DNA of 7,769 bases from Bacteroidota bacterium (GTDB lineage: Bacteria; Bacteroidota; Bacteroidia; Bacteroidales; Bacteroidaceae), in NCBI GenBank assembly GCA_023458215.1, contig JAEXAJ010000050.1, positions 1 to 7,769 of the forward strand, in the 5' to 3' direction. The notes under the pieces were generated by a model, which saw nothing but the letters and a program-made list of their open reading frames with translations, ran no database searches and was not told where the DNA came from. Every line of letters begins with the position of its first letter. The first letter of the stretch is position 1. Made by a program: the position numbers and the translations under genes. Below, piece by piece: positions 1-6,337 of this stretch.

Positions 1-12
1 AAATAAAAGCTA

Positions 13-20
13 TATCTTTG
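13..20 (+). promoter_or_regulatory. Bacteroidetes -7 promoter element of the tRNA gene
   Basis: The octamer TATCTTTG matches the Bacteroidetes sigma-ABfr -7 consensus TAnnTTTG exactly and lies 21 nt before the first base of the tRNA. Any -33 element would fall outside the left edge of the window, so only half of the promoter can be seen. The short distance fits a brief 5' leader removed by RNase P. Confidence 0.65.
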
Positions 21-41
21 CACCCGCAATCGAGAAATGAT

Positions 42-115
42 GGCGGGATAGCTCAGCTGGTTAGAGCGCATGATTCATAATCATGAGGTCCCCGGTTCAA
101 TCCCGGGTCCCGCTA
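42..115 (+). tRNA. tRNA-Met (anticodon CAT)
   Basis: This is a complete 74-nt cloverleaf ending at discriminator A115. The acceptor stem pairs 42-48 with 108-114 and includes a G1-U72 wobble. The D stem is GCTC/GAGC (51-54/64-67). The anticodon stem CATGA/TCATG (69-73/81-85) encloses loop TTCATAA with anticodon CAT at 76-78. The T arm is CCCGG-TTCAATC-CCGGG (91-107). The 3' CCA is not encoded, so it must be added by nucleotidyltransferase. The initiator hallmarks (C1-A72 mismatch and three G-C pairs in the anticodon stem) are absent, so this is not the initiator. Elongator Met is most likely. An Ile2 tRNA, in which lysidine modification of the CAT anticodon reads AUA, cannot be fully excluded by eye. 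Confidence 0.96.
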
Positions 116-117
116 CA

Positions 118-131
118 AAGTCGAAAGACTT
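118..131 (+). other. GNRA-capped hairpin in the tRNA 3' trailer
   Basis: AAGTC-GAAA-GACTT is a perfect 5-bp stem capped by a GAAA (GNRA) tetraloop. It begins three bases after the discriminator base and lies before the intrinsic terminator. It may direct 3' processing of the precursor tRNA. The structure is seen directly; the role is inference. Confidence 0.5.
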
Positions 132-140
132 ACAGATAAG

Positions 141-176
141 ACGTTTGGAGGGCTTCCACCTCTGGGCGTTTTTTTT
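141..176 (+). terminator. Intrinsic terminator of the tRNA transcription unit
   Basis: An 11-bp stem pairs 141-151 (ACGTTTGGAGG) with 159-169 (CCTCTGGGCGT), including four G-U wobbles, around a 7-nt loop. It runs directly into eight T residues (169-176). The strength and the position 26 nt after the tRNA indicate a single-gene tRNA transcript that does not read into the region beyond. Confidence 0.85.
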
Positions 177-241
177 GTTTTCAGGCGGGTGACAACACCG
201 CTTACCCACTATAAATCCGCAGCCCCTGTCCTTTGATGTTT

Positions 242-368
242 GCTTCACCTGTTGAAACCGTTAGTTTCATGCCTTGGAACCTATAGTTTCAGCAAGTGAA
301 ACCAACAGTTTCAAAGGTTGAAACTGTTAGTTCAGACCGTTGAAACTATCGGTTTACATCATTGAAAC
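242..368. repeat. Phased array of TGAAAC/GTTTCA inverted half-sites, 22-bp period
   Basis: Twelve hexamer half-sites alternate in orientation with starts exactly 11 bp apart: 242, 253, 264, 275, 286, 297, 308, 319, 330, 341, 352 and 363. Odd members resemble GTTTCA and even members TGAAAC. Eight are perfect (253, 264, 286, 297, 308, 319, 341, 363). Those at 242 and 275 have one mismatch, and those at 330 (GTTCAG) and 352 (GTTTAC) are degenerate. The 5-nt spacers differ from one another. The result is TGAAAC-N5-GTTTCA-N5 units repeated every 22 bp, each able to fold into a 6-bp stem with a 5-nt loop. The array sits between convergent units, the tRNA on the left and GH5 on the right. I do not recognise it as a named repeat family. 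It is too short-spaced to be a CRISPR array. Confidence 0.8.
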
Positions 369-381
369 TGATATTGAAGAT

Positions 382-432
382 GCGTGATAGATACTTGTCA
401 ATATATTTATCTATCACGGATATCTATCACGC
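382..432. repeat. GCGTGATAGATA inverted repeat with a 13-bp tandem copy
   Basis: GCGTGATAGATA at 382-393 is the perfect reverse complement of 421-432. An 11-nt core of the inverted form (TATCTATCACG) also occurs at 408-418, giving a tandem pair with a 13-bp period on the right side. A hairpin could form between 382-393 and either right-hand copy. No T-run follows on either strand, so it is not a standard intrinsic terminator, although it lies just beyond the 3' end of the GH5 gene. Confidence 0.7.
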
Positions 433-468
433 TTTAATATCCTATCCAGCAGCGCCGTACAACCTTAA

Positions 469-488
469 GCGTGACAGCGTGACAGATA
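469..488 (+). repeat. Further copies of the GCGTGAYAGATA repeat
   Basis: GCGTGACAG (469-477) overlaps by one base with GCGTGACAGATA (477-488). The second copy differs from the 382-393 copy at a single position (C for T). These are the closest copies to the GH5 stop codon and show that the element is a dispersed local family, not a single palindrome. Confidence 0.6.
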
Positions 489-538
489 CATTTCATTTTT
501 AAACTTTATAGAGGAAGAAAGAGGTAACACAAACTCTC

Positions 539-2095
539 TCATTGAGGAGCATTGTTATAAACTGTTTCCAAAGTATAGGAAGCATCCTCAGAGAAATATC
601 CTTTTGTCATTACATTTACTACATCTTTCCCATTGTTCAGATAAGCACCTGAAGCATGGTTTATCACTCCTGAACACTCGCGTCCCGAACCGGCACTACC
701 GTTGTCCCAATAGAATACCGCCATGCCATTGGTACGAGCAGCCTTACATACATACTCTAAATAGTACTTACGGAACAACTCGGAACGGGCATTACTTCGA
801 TGCACGCACCCCATTTCACCAATATATACAGGTATACCCTTTTCTACATAGGTGGTTCTCAATGCAGCAAAGAGTTGCTCAAGGTGAGCCTCATCCCCCC
901 AAGCCTCTTTTGAGCCTACGGCACCGGTGTGTCCCCATTCCGAGAACTTATCTTCTAATGCAAAGGTAGCCGGATCGTAATAATGCACAGATACCAACAA
1001 CCGGTCTTTGGCCGGATCATTAGGGAGCTTCAGAAACTTCATCGTGAGATCAGGATTGGTGCAATACCCGCTAATACCTAAATAACGGGTAGCGTTGTTT
1101 CTACCGGTAGCGCGTACCGCATCAACAAATACCTGTTGCCACTCGTTGAGTATAGCGTATTGTTTACCACCATCGGTAGTATTGGTACCCATTCCCCATT
1201 TTCCGTCATGAATTTCATTCAAACCTTCGAAGATAAGGAATTCACCTTTATCTTTGAAACGTTCGGCAATTTGCCTCCACATCGCTTCAAGCTGTGCTTT
1301 GATCGCATTATTTGCGGCAGCATCGTCCGACGCTTTCACGATATCAAGCCAATTGCGTTTTACGGAACCGTCTTCATTAATATGACGATATCCGTCGTGA
1401 TGAATATTTATGATAACCTTCAGTCCCGCATTTTCGGCATAGTTAACCAATTCTTGGGCACGGTCGAGCCATGCAAGATCTATCTTATAGTGGGGAGCGA
1501 CACCGACTTTGCCCAACCAAGTAATAGGAATACGTACGGATGTAAAGCCTGCATTCTTGACTTTATGAAACGTTTCTTGAGTAGCTTTCCCATTGCCCCA
1601 AGAAACTTCATCGGCTACGTCATTTACATAAGCATCAAGTTGATTACCTAAATTCCATCCAAGTCCCAGTCCTTTGGCTACTTTTACGGCAGGTTGATTT
1701 TCGTCGATAGGTTTGTTTTCAGGCTGATTACTTTTTGCCTGACTAATGGTAATTGTCTCTTTCTTCTCTCCCGCTGTAATTGTAATGATTGATTCGCGAG
1801 CACTGCCCTCATTTGCTTTTGAGACGAATACAAAAGAAGTAAGTTTGTCGAGCTGGGTAGCCGATTTCAGAGTCAACCACTCCGTATTCGACTGGGCCAC
1901 TGCCTTGGGCCAAGACGATACACTGATAATTGTTTCACCGCCCGAAGCCGAAAGGCTAATTGACGATACACTTTTCACAGTAAGATACGGTGTCTCTTCT
2001 ACCGACTCATTGGAAGAAGAGCAAGACAAGCTAGTCATAAACAATAACATTGCCATTGTCTTTTTTAAGGAAATAAAATTGATAGTCATAAACAT
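539..2095 (-). CDS. BACON-domain GH5 endoglucanase / xyloglucanase lipoprotein (probably GH5_4)
   Basis: This 518-residue secreted glycoside hydrolase is predicted to cleave internal beta-1,4 bonds of a glucan backbone such as xyloglucan, mixed-linkage glucan or glucomannan. Residues 1-24 are a signal peptide with a KK n-region (11-12) and a loose lipobox (SLS-C25), followed by a Ser-rich linker, so it is likely outer-membrane anchored. Residues 38-120 resemble a BACON domain. Residues 139-500 form the GH5 barrel: GWNLGN at 146-151, R188 in SVRIP, IHHD at 231-234, acid/base E294 in LNEIH, H371 and Y373 in SVHYY, nucleophile E427 in IGEMG, and W463 in YWDNG. The GWNLGN, HHD and WDNG motifs favour subfamily GH5_4, which includes xyloglucan-locus enzymes with the same BACON-GH5 order. 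The substrate cannot be fixed from sequence. Met1 or Met3 (2089) are both plausible starts; Met14 would leave too short a signal peptide. It has its own promoter and operator-like repeats 95 bp downstream of the HTCS gene. The catalytic residues look intact. Confidence 0.93.
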   Translation of the reverse strand: MFMTINFISLKKTMAMLLFMTSLSCSSSNESVEETPYLTVKSVSSISLSASGGETIISVSSWPKAVAQSNTEWLTLKSATQLDKLTSFVFVSKANEGSARESIITITAGEKKETITISQAKSNQPENKPIDENQPAVKVAKGLGLGWNLGNQLDAYVNDVADEVSWGNGKATQETFHKVKNAGFTSVRIPITWLGKVGVAPHYKIDLAWLDRAQELVNYAENAGLKVIINIHHDGYRHINEDGSVKRNWLDIVKASDDAAANNAIKAQLEAMWRQIAERFKDKGEFLIFEGLNEIHDGKWGMGTNTTDGGKQYAILNEWQQVFVDAVRATGRNNATRYLGISGYCTNPDLTMKFLKLPNDPAKDRLLVSVHYYDPATFALEDKFSEWGHTGAVGSKEAWGDEAHLEQLFAALRTTYVEKGIPVYIGEMGCVHRSNARSELFRKYYLEYVCKAARTNGMAVFYWDNGSAGSGRECSGVINHASGAYLNNGKDVVNVMTKGYFSEDASYTLETVYNNAPQ

Positions 2096-2117
2096 TTTAG
2101 TAATAGATTTATGCCAA

Positions 2118-2125
2118 CAAAGCTA
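2118..2125 (-). promoter_or_regulatory. -7 promoter element of the GH5 gene
   Basis: Read on the minus strand, TAGCTTTG matches TAnnTTTG exactly and ends 22 nt before the ATG at 2095, giving a very short leader. No good -33 TTTG is present; its expected place is occupied by the proximal TGTAG-N4-TCAAAC copy. That is the arrangement expected of a promoter that needs an activator. Confidence 0.65.
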
Positions 2126-2145
2126 GCAATAACCAATCTACACCA

Positions 2146-2183
2146 CGTTTGAATGCCTACATATCAAGGTTTGAAATCCTACA
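2146..2183 (-). promoter_or_regulatory. Candidate HTCS operator upstream of GH5 (direct repeat)
   Basis: On the minus strand two copies of the motif lie in the same orientation: TGTAGGATTTCAAACC (2183-2168) and TGTAGGCATTCAAACG (2161-2146), with starts 22 bp apart. Both share TGTAG-N4-TCAAAC with the copies upstream of susC. The pair begins 7 bp past the HTCS stop codon. The proximal copy ends 20 nt before the -7 element, the same distance as at susC. Direct repeats about two helical turns apart that overlap the -33 region are typical of activation by AraC-family proteins. Binding by the neighbouring HTCS is inferred. Confidence 0.7.
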
Positions 2184-2190
2184 AATCTGC

Positions 2191-5100
2191 TTATTTCCTG
2201 TTTTCACTTGAATACCGGCTAGGCTGAACTCCAAAATACTTCTTAAACAAAGTACTGAAATACTTGGCATTGACAAAACCGGTACGAACAGAAACATCTA
2301 TCACAGGAACCCCTTGCAACAATAAAGCAGCTGCATGCTCAAGGCGGATCATACGAATAAAATCATGCGGCGTATGTCCGGTAAGGGCTTTCAGTCGCTC
2401 ATGAAAAAGGGTGCGGCACATAGCCATATCCCGACAAAGCCGATCAATATCAAACTCCAGATCACTCATATTTTCTTTTACGATCCGGGTTACTTTCTCT
2501 ATAAATGCACTATCAGCATCATTGGGGATGCCCACCCCATCTTTTACGGTCGATTCTGCTTCAACTTTGTCAGGGTTAGTGCTATGAGCCGAGTCTACAA
2601 GAAACTTTTGCAGAGCAATTTGTGTATAATATTGGCGTAAGCGTTTACGATTATCAATCAGCGCCTTCACCTTGGCTTTTAGCACATCTATATCGAAAGG
2701 TTTGGCTATGTAGTCGTCGGCTCCTTTTTGCAGTCCTTCTATTATAGCTTCCTGCAAGACTTTGGCAGTAAGTAGTATCACCGGTATGCCCGAAGTAGAG
2801 GGATTACTTTTTATTTGGTGACACATTTCGTCTCCGTGCATACCTGGCATCATTACATCGGACAATACCAGGCTGGGATATTGCGTCTCCATACACTCCA
2901 AAGCATCTGTCGCATTGGACTTGTCAATCACCCGATAGAATGGTTCAAACATTTGACGCATATACCGACGCAGTTCATCATTATCCTCTACGATGAGCAG
3001 GGTATCTTTGTCCGACTCATCGGATGCAGTAGTTTCAGTAACAGGACGAATCTCTTTAGTAGGTTCATCACCGGTATCCTCCAAGGTGATTTTAGCTGTA
3101 GCTTTATTAAGAATGAGGACAAATTCGGAACCTTTACCTTCGATAGAGGTAAACTTGATATCTCCTTTCAACAAACCGGCGAACCGCTTGGCTTGCAACA
3201 ACCCCAACCCAATGCCCGAAGCACCGGAATTAATGGCATTGCTGGCACGAAAGAAACTGGTAAACAATTTCTTTTGTTCCATTGGAGAGATGCCGATGCC
3301 TGTATCGCTCACTGCAATCTTTACTTTGTCACCATCAGTTTTCACGCTGATATTGACGCAACCTTCTGCCGGAGTATATTTCAAGGCATTTGACAGAAGA
3401 TTGGTTAGTATCCGGTTCAGCAATCTTGCATCTGCCCACACACACAAATTTGTGTCAACATCATCTACTCGCAACGTCAAGTGCTGCTGTTGGCAAAGCG
3501 GCTGGAAAGCCATAACAAGCTCACCTATGGTCCGATTTAATGGTACCGACTCTATTTGGGGTTCCATATTAGGGGATTCCATTCGCTCAAAATCGAGTAA
3601 TTGGGACAACATATTCAGCAGTTTATCCAGATTTAAACGTGCCAATTGCACGTTTCGTATAGCCATATCATGAAGCGTATCGTCGTGGTATAGCTCATCG
3701 AGCGGCGCTTTCACAAGGGTAAGTGGTGTACGAATATCATGAGCAACACTTACGAAGAAGGCAATCTTTTCGTTCATATAACGGCGCACCATTTGTTGCT
3801 GTTTACTCCTGATAATCATGCTCAAAACAGAACAGAAAGTTACAATATATAACAGCCAGGCCCACCATGTATTCCACCACGGTTGACGAATCAGAATATC
3901 AACCGACCGACTGCTCAGCAAAAGCCCATTGTGTAGACTGCGTGACTGCACGTAAAGTTTATATTCGCCCGGTGGCACATTGGTGTATCGTAATTGTTCG
4001 TTTTGTCCCAACTTGTTCCAGCCACGGTCAAAGCCTTGAAGCATATATTCGTATACAATGTCGTTTTGATAGCGAAAGCTCACAGACTCAAAACCTACTG
4101 TGAACGAGTTATGCCGATAGGACAAGACTACAGTACTGTCTGCCAACATCTGCATCAACTCCGGATGCATGGATACAGCTTCGTTAGTATCAATATTATC
4201 AATCCGGAAGTTAGTGAAACGTAAAACAGGAAGTTTATAAGAAGTGAGCGAGATATGAGGTTTAAATATCAGTACTCCGGATGTACTTCCCAAAGCAATA
4301 CGACCATCGGACAAGCGAATGGCCGCAGACCGGTTATAAGACCTCGACATGGCATGTTCAAAATTCTGATTATAGATCTTCATAGACGAGTTTGAAGGGA
4401 GGCAAGCCAAACCGTGGTCAGTGGTTATCCACAACATATTATCATGGTCGATAAGCAGAGCACATACACGATTAGAGGGAAGTCGGTCGTCAGCACAGAA
4501 TATTTTCTTTTCAAGAGTGCGTAAGTCAAACAGATAAAGTCCACCCCCATCACTACCCAACCATACCCTCTCATCGTCTATAAATGCCATTGCTTGAATG
4601 AATACATTAAAGTCCTGCCCTCTATTATCAGCACTTTTCAGCAGATGAGTTTCTCGGTCGGTTTGCTTATCTATCAAGATTAAACCATCGACCGTCCCTA
4701 TTCCTATTGTATGAGAATCCTTCTGTGCTATGCAACGCACTTTTGTCACACTATATAATTTCCACTGTTGTGTGCTAGCATTCAATTTAAGTAGTTGGTC
4801 ATCCATGGTACCTACCCATAAATCGGAATCGGTATCAAAAAGTACCGCTGAAAGATAGTTCGATGGCAAGTCGCAATTATTTTTAAGGTAGTGATGCAAT
4901 ACATGTCCCTGGTTATTGAGCAGAAATACCCCATTGCCATAAGTACCGGCAGCAATGACTCCCTGCCGATTGGCAGTGACACCCAACACTACATTTCCCG
5001 GAAGTATTTGTCGACATTGTCCGGTAACAGAATTGTATATGCTGATACCATTATCAGTGGCAATCCATAGTTCTCCATTATTCGGTTCGCAAAATGCATT

Positions 5101-6156
5101 TACATTGTCGTTAGCCAGCGATGTATCACTTCCTTCGCGATACTTTAACTGGGTGGTAGTATTCTCCTCAGACATCATTAGAAATGCACCTCCGGCATAG
5201 GTTCCCACCCATATATTCCCTTCAAGGTCACGGCATAACGAATAGACTCCCATAGCGGTAAGCATCCTATTGTCACGTGTAAAGAGTGGAGCCGACTTAC
5301 CGGTCGAGTAATTATAAGAATAAACACCATCGCCGTCAAACCCCAACAACACCGTAGAAGAGGATACTTCTATCATTGAGCGAATAGGTGTTTGAGGCAG
5401 CAAGTTGACTTTGGCAGCCTGTTCCTGCCAGGAACTAAGATGGATGCTCTTTATCCCGTTATTCAGGGTACCCATCAATAATGTATTACTACCGGTGGGC
5501 AGTAAGAGGCTTTGTATATAGGTACCTGAAGAAAGCTTTTTCAAAAAGAGACCCTTTTTAGAATAGATATCAAGACAACGATCAGTACCTACAGCAATAC
5601 CTTGAGGCAGTTCGATAATATACGTCACAAAACAGTCAGAAGCTATTTGTGAAAGCCCTTCATCTAACCGATAACAATAAAGACCCGTGCTAAGTCCTAT
5701 CCACATACATTCATTCGAGTCGATAAACAAATATTTCAGAGCTAAACCCAAATGAATGTGTTCCGCCAAATCAAGGTAGAGGTCAAACCGGTCTGTAAGC
5801 GAATTGTATTTGTAGACTCGCCCCACATTATTATAAGCGTATATAGAGTTGTCAAAGGTTGTAGTCAACATGATTGTACTCCCCGAAGCATCGGATAATT
5901 TACTGTTTGAATCCAAATTGTAACTTTTCATCGAGCAGCCGTTGTAGCGATTAATGCCGTCGAGTGTAGCCATCCATATAGCACCCAATTCATCTGTAAC
6001 TATCGAGAAGACCCGCTGGCTACTCAACCCTTGCTCTGTGCCAAATTGCAAACCGGTAAATCGCCGCGTGTATTCTTCTGCATTTATAGTGACCGTAAGC
6101 AAAGTAAAAAGAAGTATAGTCAAAATCCGTATGAATTGTTTAGCATGAATGTGCAT
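2191..6156 (-). CDS. Hybrid two-component system (HTCS) sensor-regulator
   Basis: This one-protein glycan sensor has a periplasmic sensor, kinase, receiver and DNA-binding output (1321 residues from ATG 6156; numbering below uses that start). Residues 1-26 are a signal peptide (cut near INA-EE). About 13-14 Reg_prop blades span 38-638, with recurrent cores such as NIWVGTYAGG and DLWVGTMDD. A Y_Y_Y domain follows at about 698-758 and a Trp-rich membrane segment at about 760-781. The kinase has phosphorylated H806 (AHDIRTPL), N-box N923, D951-TGIG, and a GIGLGL glycine box at 981-986. The receiver has acidic E1057/D1058, phospho-acceptor D1100 (SDVMMPG), T1130 and K1152. The AraC-type double helix-turn-helix is at 1219-1317. 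All key residues are present, so it should be functional. An upstream in-frame ATG at 6237 would add 27 residues, but that stretch contains the likely promoter and would precede the signal peptide. The gene is divergent from susC, as is common at such loci. The ligand is unknown; a beta-glucan oligosaccharide is inferred from the GH5 partner. Confidence 0.95.
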   Translation of the reverse strand: MHIHAKQFIRILTILLFTLLTVTINAEEYTRRFTGLQFGTEQGLSSQRVFSIVTDELGAIWMATLDGINRYNGCSMKSYNLDSNSKLSDASGSTIMLTTTFDNSIYAYNNVGRVYKYNSLTDRFDLYLDLAEHIHLGLALKYLFIDSNECMWIGLSTGLYCYRLDEGLSQIASDCFVTYIIELPQGIAVGTDRCLDIYSKKGLFLKKLSSGTYIQSLLLPTGSNTLLMGTLNNGIKSIHLSSWQEQAAKVNLLPQTPIRSMIEVSSSTVLLGFDGDGVYSYNYSTGKSAPLFTRDNRMLTAMGVYSLCRDLEGNIWVGTYAGGAFLMMSEENTTTQLKYREGSDTSLANDNVNAFCEPNNGELWIATDNGISIYNSVTGQCRQILPGNVVLGVTANRQGVIAAGTYGNGVFLLNNQGHVLHHYLKNNCDLPSNYLSAVLFDTDSDLWVGTMDDQLLKLNASTQQWKLYSVTKVRCIAQKDSHTIGIGTVDGLILIDKQTDRETHLLKSADNRGQDFNVFIQAMAFIDDERVWLGSDGGGLYLFDLRTLEKKIFCADDRLPSNRVCALLIDHDNMLWITTDHGLACLPSNSSMKIYNQNFEHAMSRSYNRSAAIRLSDGRIALGSTSGVLIFKPHISLTSYKLPVLRFTNFRIDNIDTNEAVSMHPELMQMLADSTVVLSYRHNSFTVGFESVSFRYQNDIVYEYMLQGFDRGWNKLGQNEQLRYTNVPPGEYKLYVQSRSLHNGLLLSSRSVDILIRQPWWNTWWAWLLYIVTFCSVLSMIIRSKQQQMVRRYMNEKIAFFVSVAHDIRTPLTLVKAPLDELYHDDTLHDMAIRNVQLARLNLDKLLNMLSQLLDFERMESPNMEPQIESVPLNRTIGELVMAFQPLCQQQHLTLRVDDVDTNLCVWADARLLNRILTNLLSNALKYTPAEGCVNISVKTDGDKVKIAVSDTGIGISPMEQKKLFTSFFRASNAINSGASGIGLGLLQAKRFAGLLKGDIKFTSIEGKGSEFVLILNKATAKITLEDTGDEPTKEIRPVTETTASDESDKDTLLIVEDNDELRRYMRQMFEPFYRVIDKSNATDALECMETQYPSLVLSDVMMPGMHGDEMCHQIKSNPSTSGIPVILLTAKVLQEAIIEGLQKGADDYIAKPFDIDVLKAKVKALIDNRKRLRQYYTQIALQKFLVDSAHSTNPDKVEAESTVKDGVGIPNDADSAFIEKVTRIVKENMSDLEFDIDRLCRDMAMCRTLFHERLKALTGHTPHDFIRMIRLEHAAALLLQGVPVIDVSVRTGFVNAKYFSTLFKKYFGVQPSRYSSENRK

Positions 6157-6183
6157 CTTGTAGTAGTATTGATTTAATAGAGG

Positions 6184-6214
6184 CAAAAATACATTAACAA
6201 AGTAAATGCTCAAA
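6184..6214 (-). promoter_or_regulatory. Promoter of the HTCS gene (-33 and -7)
   Basis: On the minus strand a -33 TTTG (6214-6211) is followed after 19 nt by TATTTTTG (6191-6184), a perfect TAnnTTTG -7 element, 27 nt before the ATG at 6156. Having both elements at typical spacing suggests constitutive basal expression of the regulator, in contrast to the target promoters, which lack a good -33. It also implies that the ATG at 6237 is not transcribed from this promoter, which supports the 6156 start. Confidence 0.6.
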
Positions 6215-6252
6215 ATAATAGCGCCAATATGTTTCATTTTTAAAGTCTGGTA

Positions 6253-6268
6253 CGCAGAAAATCAAACC
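6253..6268 (+). promoter_or_regulatory. Additional upstream copy of the candidate HTCS motif
   Basis: CGCAGAAAATCAAACC differs at only two of 16 positions from the proximal susC copy (6302-6317) and has the same orientation. Its start is 28 bp before the middle copy, so it is off the 21-bp register. It lies about 40 bp from the HTCS -33 element. It could be an auxiliary site or could affect expression of the HTCS gene itself. Confidence 0.5.
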
Positions 6269-6280
6269 TTTTCAAAGAAA

Positions 6281-6317
6281 TGAAGTGATTCAAACCTAAT
6301 ATGTAGAAAATCAAACC
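6281..6317 (+). promoter_or_regulatory. Candidate HTCS operator upstream of susC (direct repeat)
   Basis: TGAAGTGATTCAAACC (6281-6296) and TGTAGAAAATCAAACC (6302-6317) are direct repeats with starts 21 bp apart. The junction CCT-AATA-TGTAG closely resembles the GH5 site (CCT-TGATA-TGTAG), which has one more base in the linker. The proximal copy ends 20 nt before the -7 element at 6338. Shared motif, orientation towards the target gene, pairing and distance together suggest one activator for both genes; the adjacent HTCS is the obvious candidate. Confidence 0.7.
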
Positions 6318-6337
6318 TGCCCAATGGATACTTTTAC

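Noticed and set aside
42..115. tRNA as an attachment site of an integrated element carrying the glycan genes
   Set aside because: I found no second copy of the tRNA 3' end and no integrase in the window. Being next to a tRNA is not enough evidence; the other end of the locus is not visible.
185..201. Second terminator or structured RNA after the tRNA terminator
   Set aside because: The hairpin has about 6 bp with a bulged G and no following T-run, so it is not distinguishable from chance.
242..380. CRISPR array
   Set aside because: The repeated units are 6-nt half-sites with 5-nt spacers in alternating orientation. CRISPR repeats are about 25-50 nt with spacers near 30 nt in one orientation, and no cas gene is present.
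517..540. Intrinsic terminator just after the GH5 stop codon
   Set aside because: Minus-strand GAGAGAG (540-534) can pair with CTCTTTC (523-517), but the stem is only 7 bp with a G-U pair and is followed by a mixed TTCCTC sequence, not a T-run.
604..2126. Plus-strand open frames at 604-969, 1136-1651 and 1746-2126
   Set aside because: They lie antisense within the well-supported GH5 gene, show no domain features, and their composition is explained by the opposite-strand coding sequence.
2138..2142. Third TGTAG half-motif on the minus strand before GH5
   Set aside because: It is only five bases, lacks the TCAAAC part, and is 19 bp from the previous copy. A match this short is likely by chance.
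2335..6148. Plus-strand open frames antisense to the HTCS gene, the largest at 2815-3393 and 2993-3673
   Set aside because: They overlap a continuous, fully recognisable HTCS on the other strand, overlap each other in different frames, and resemble no known protein.
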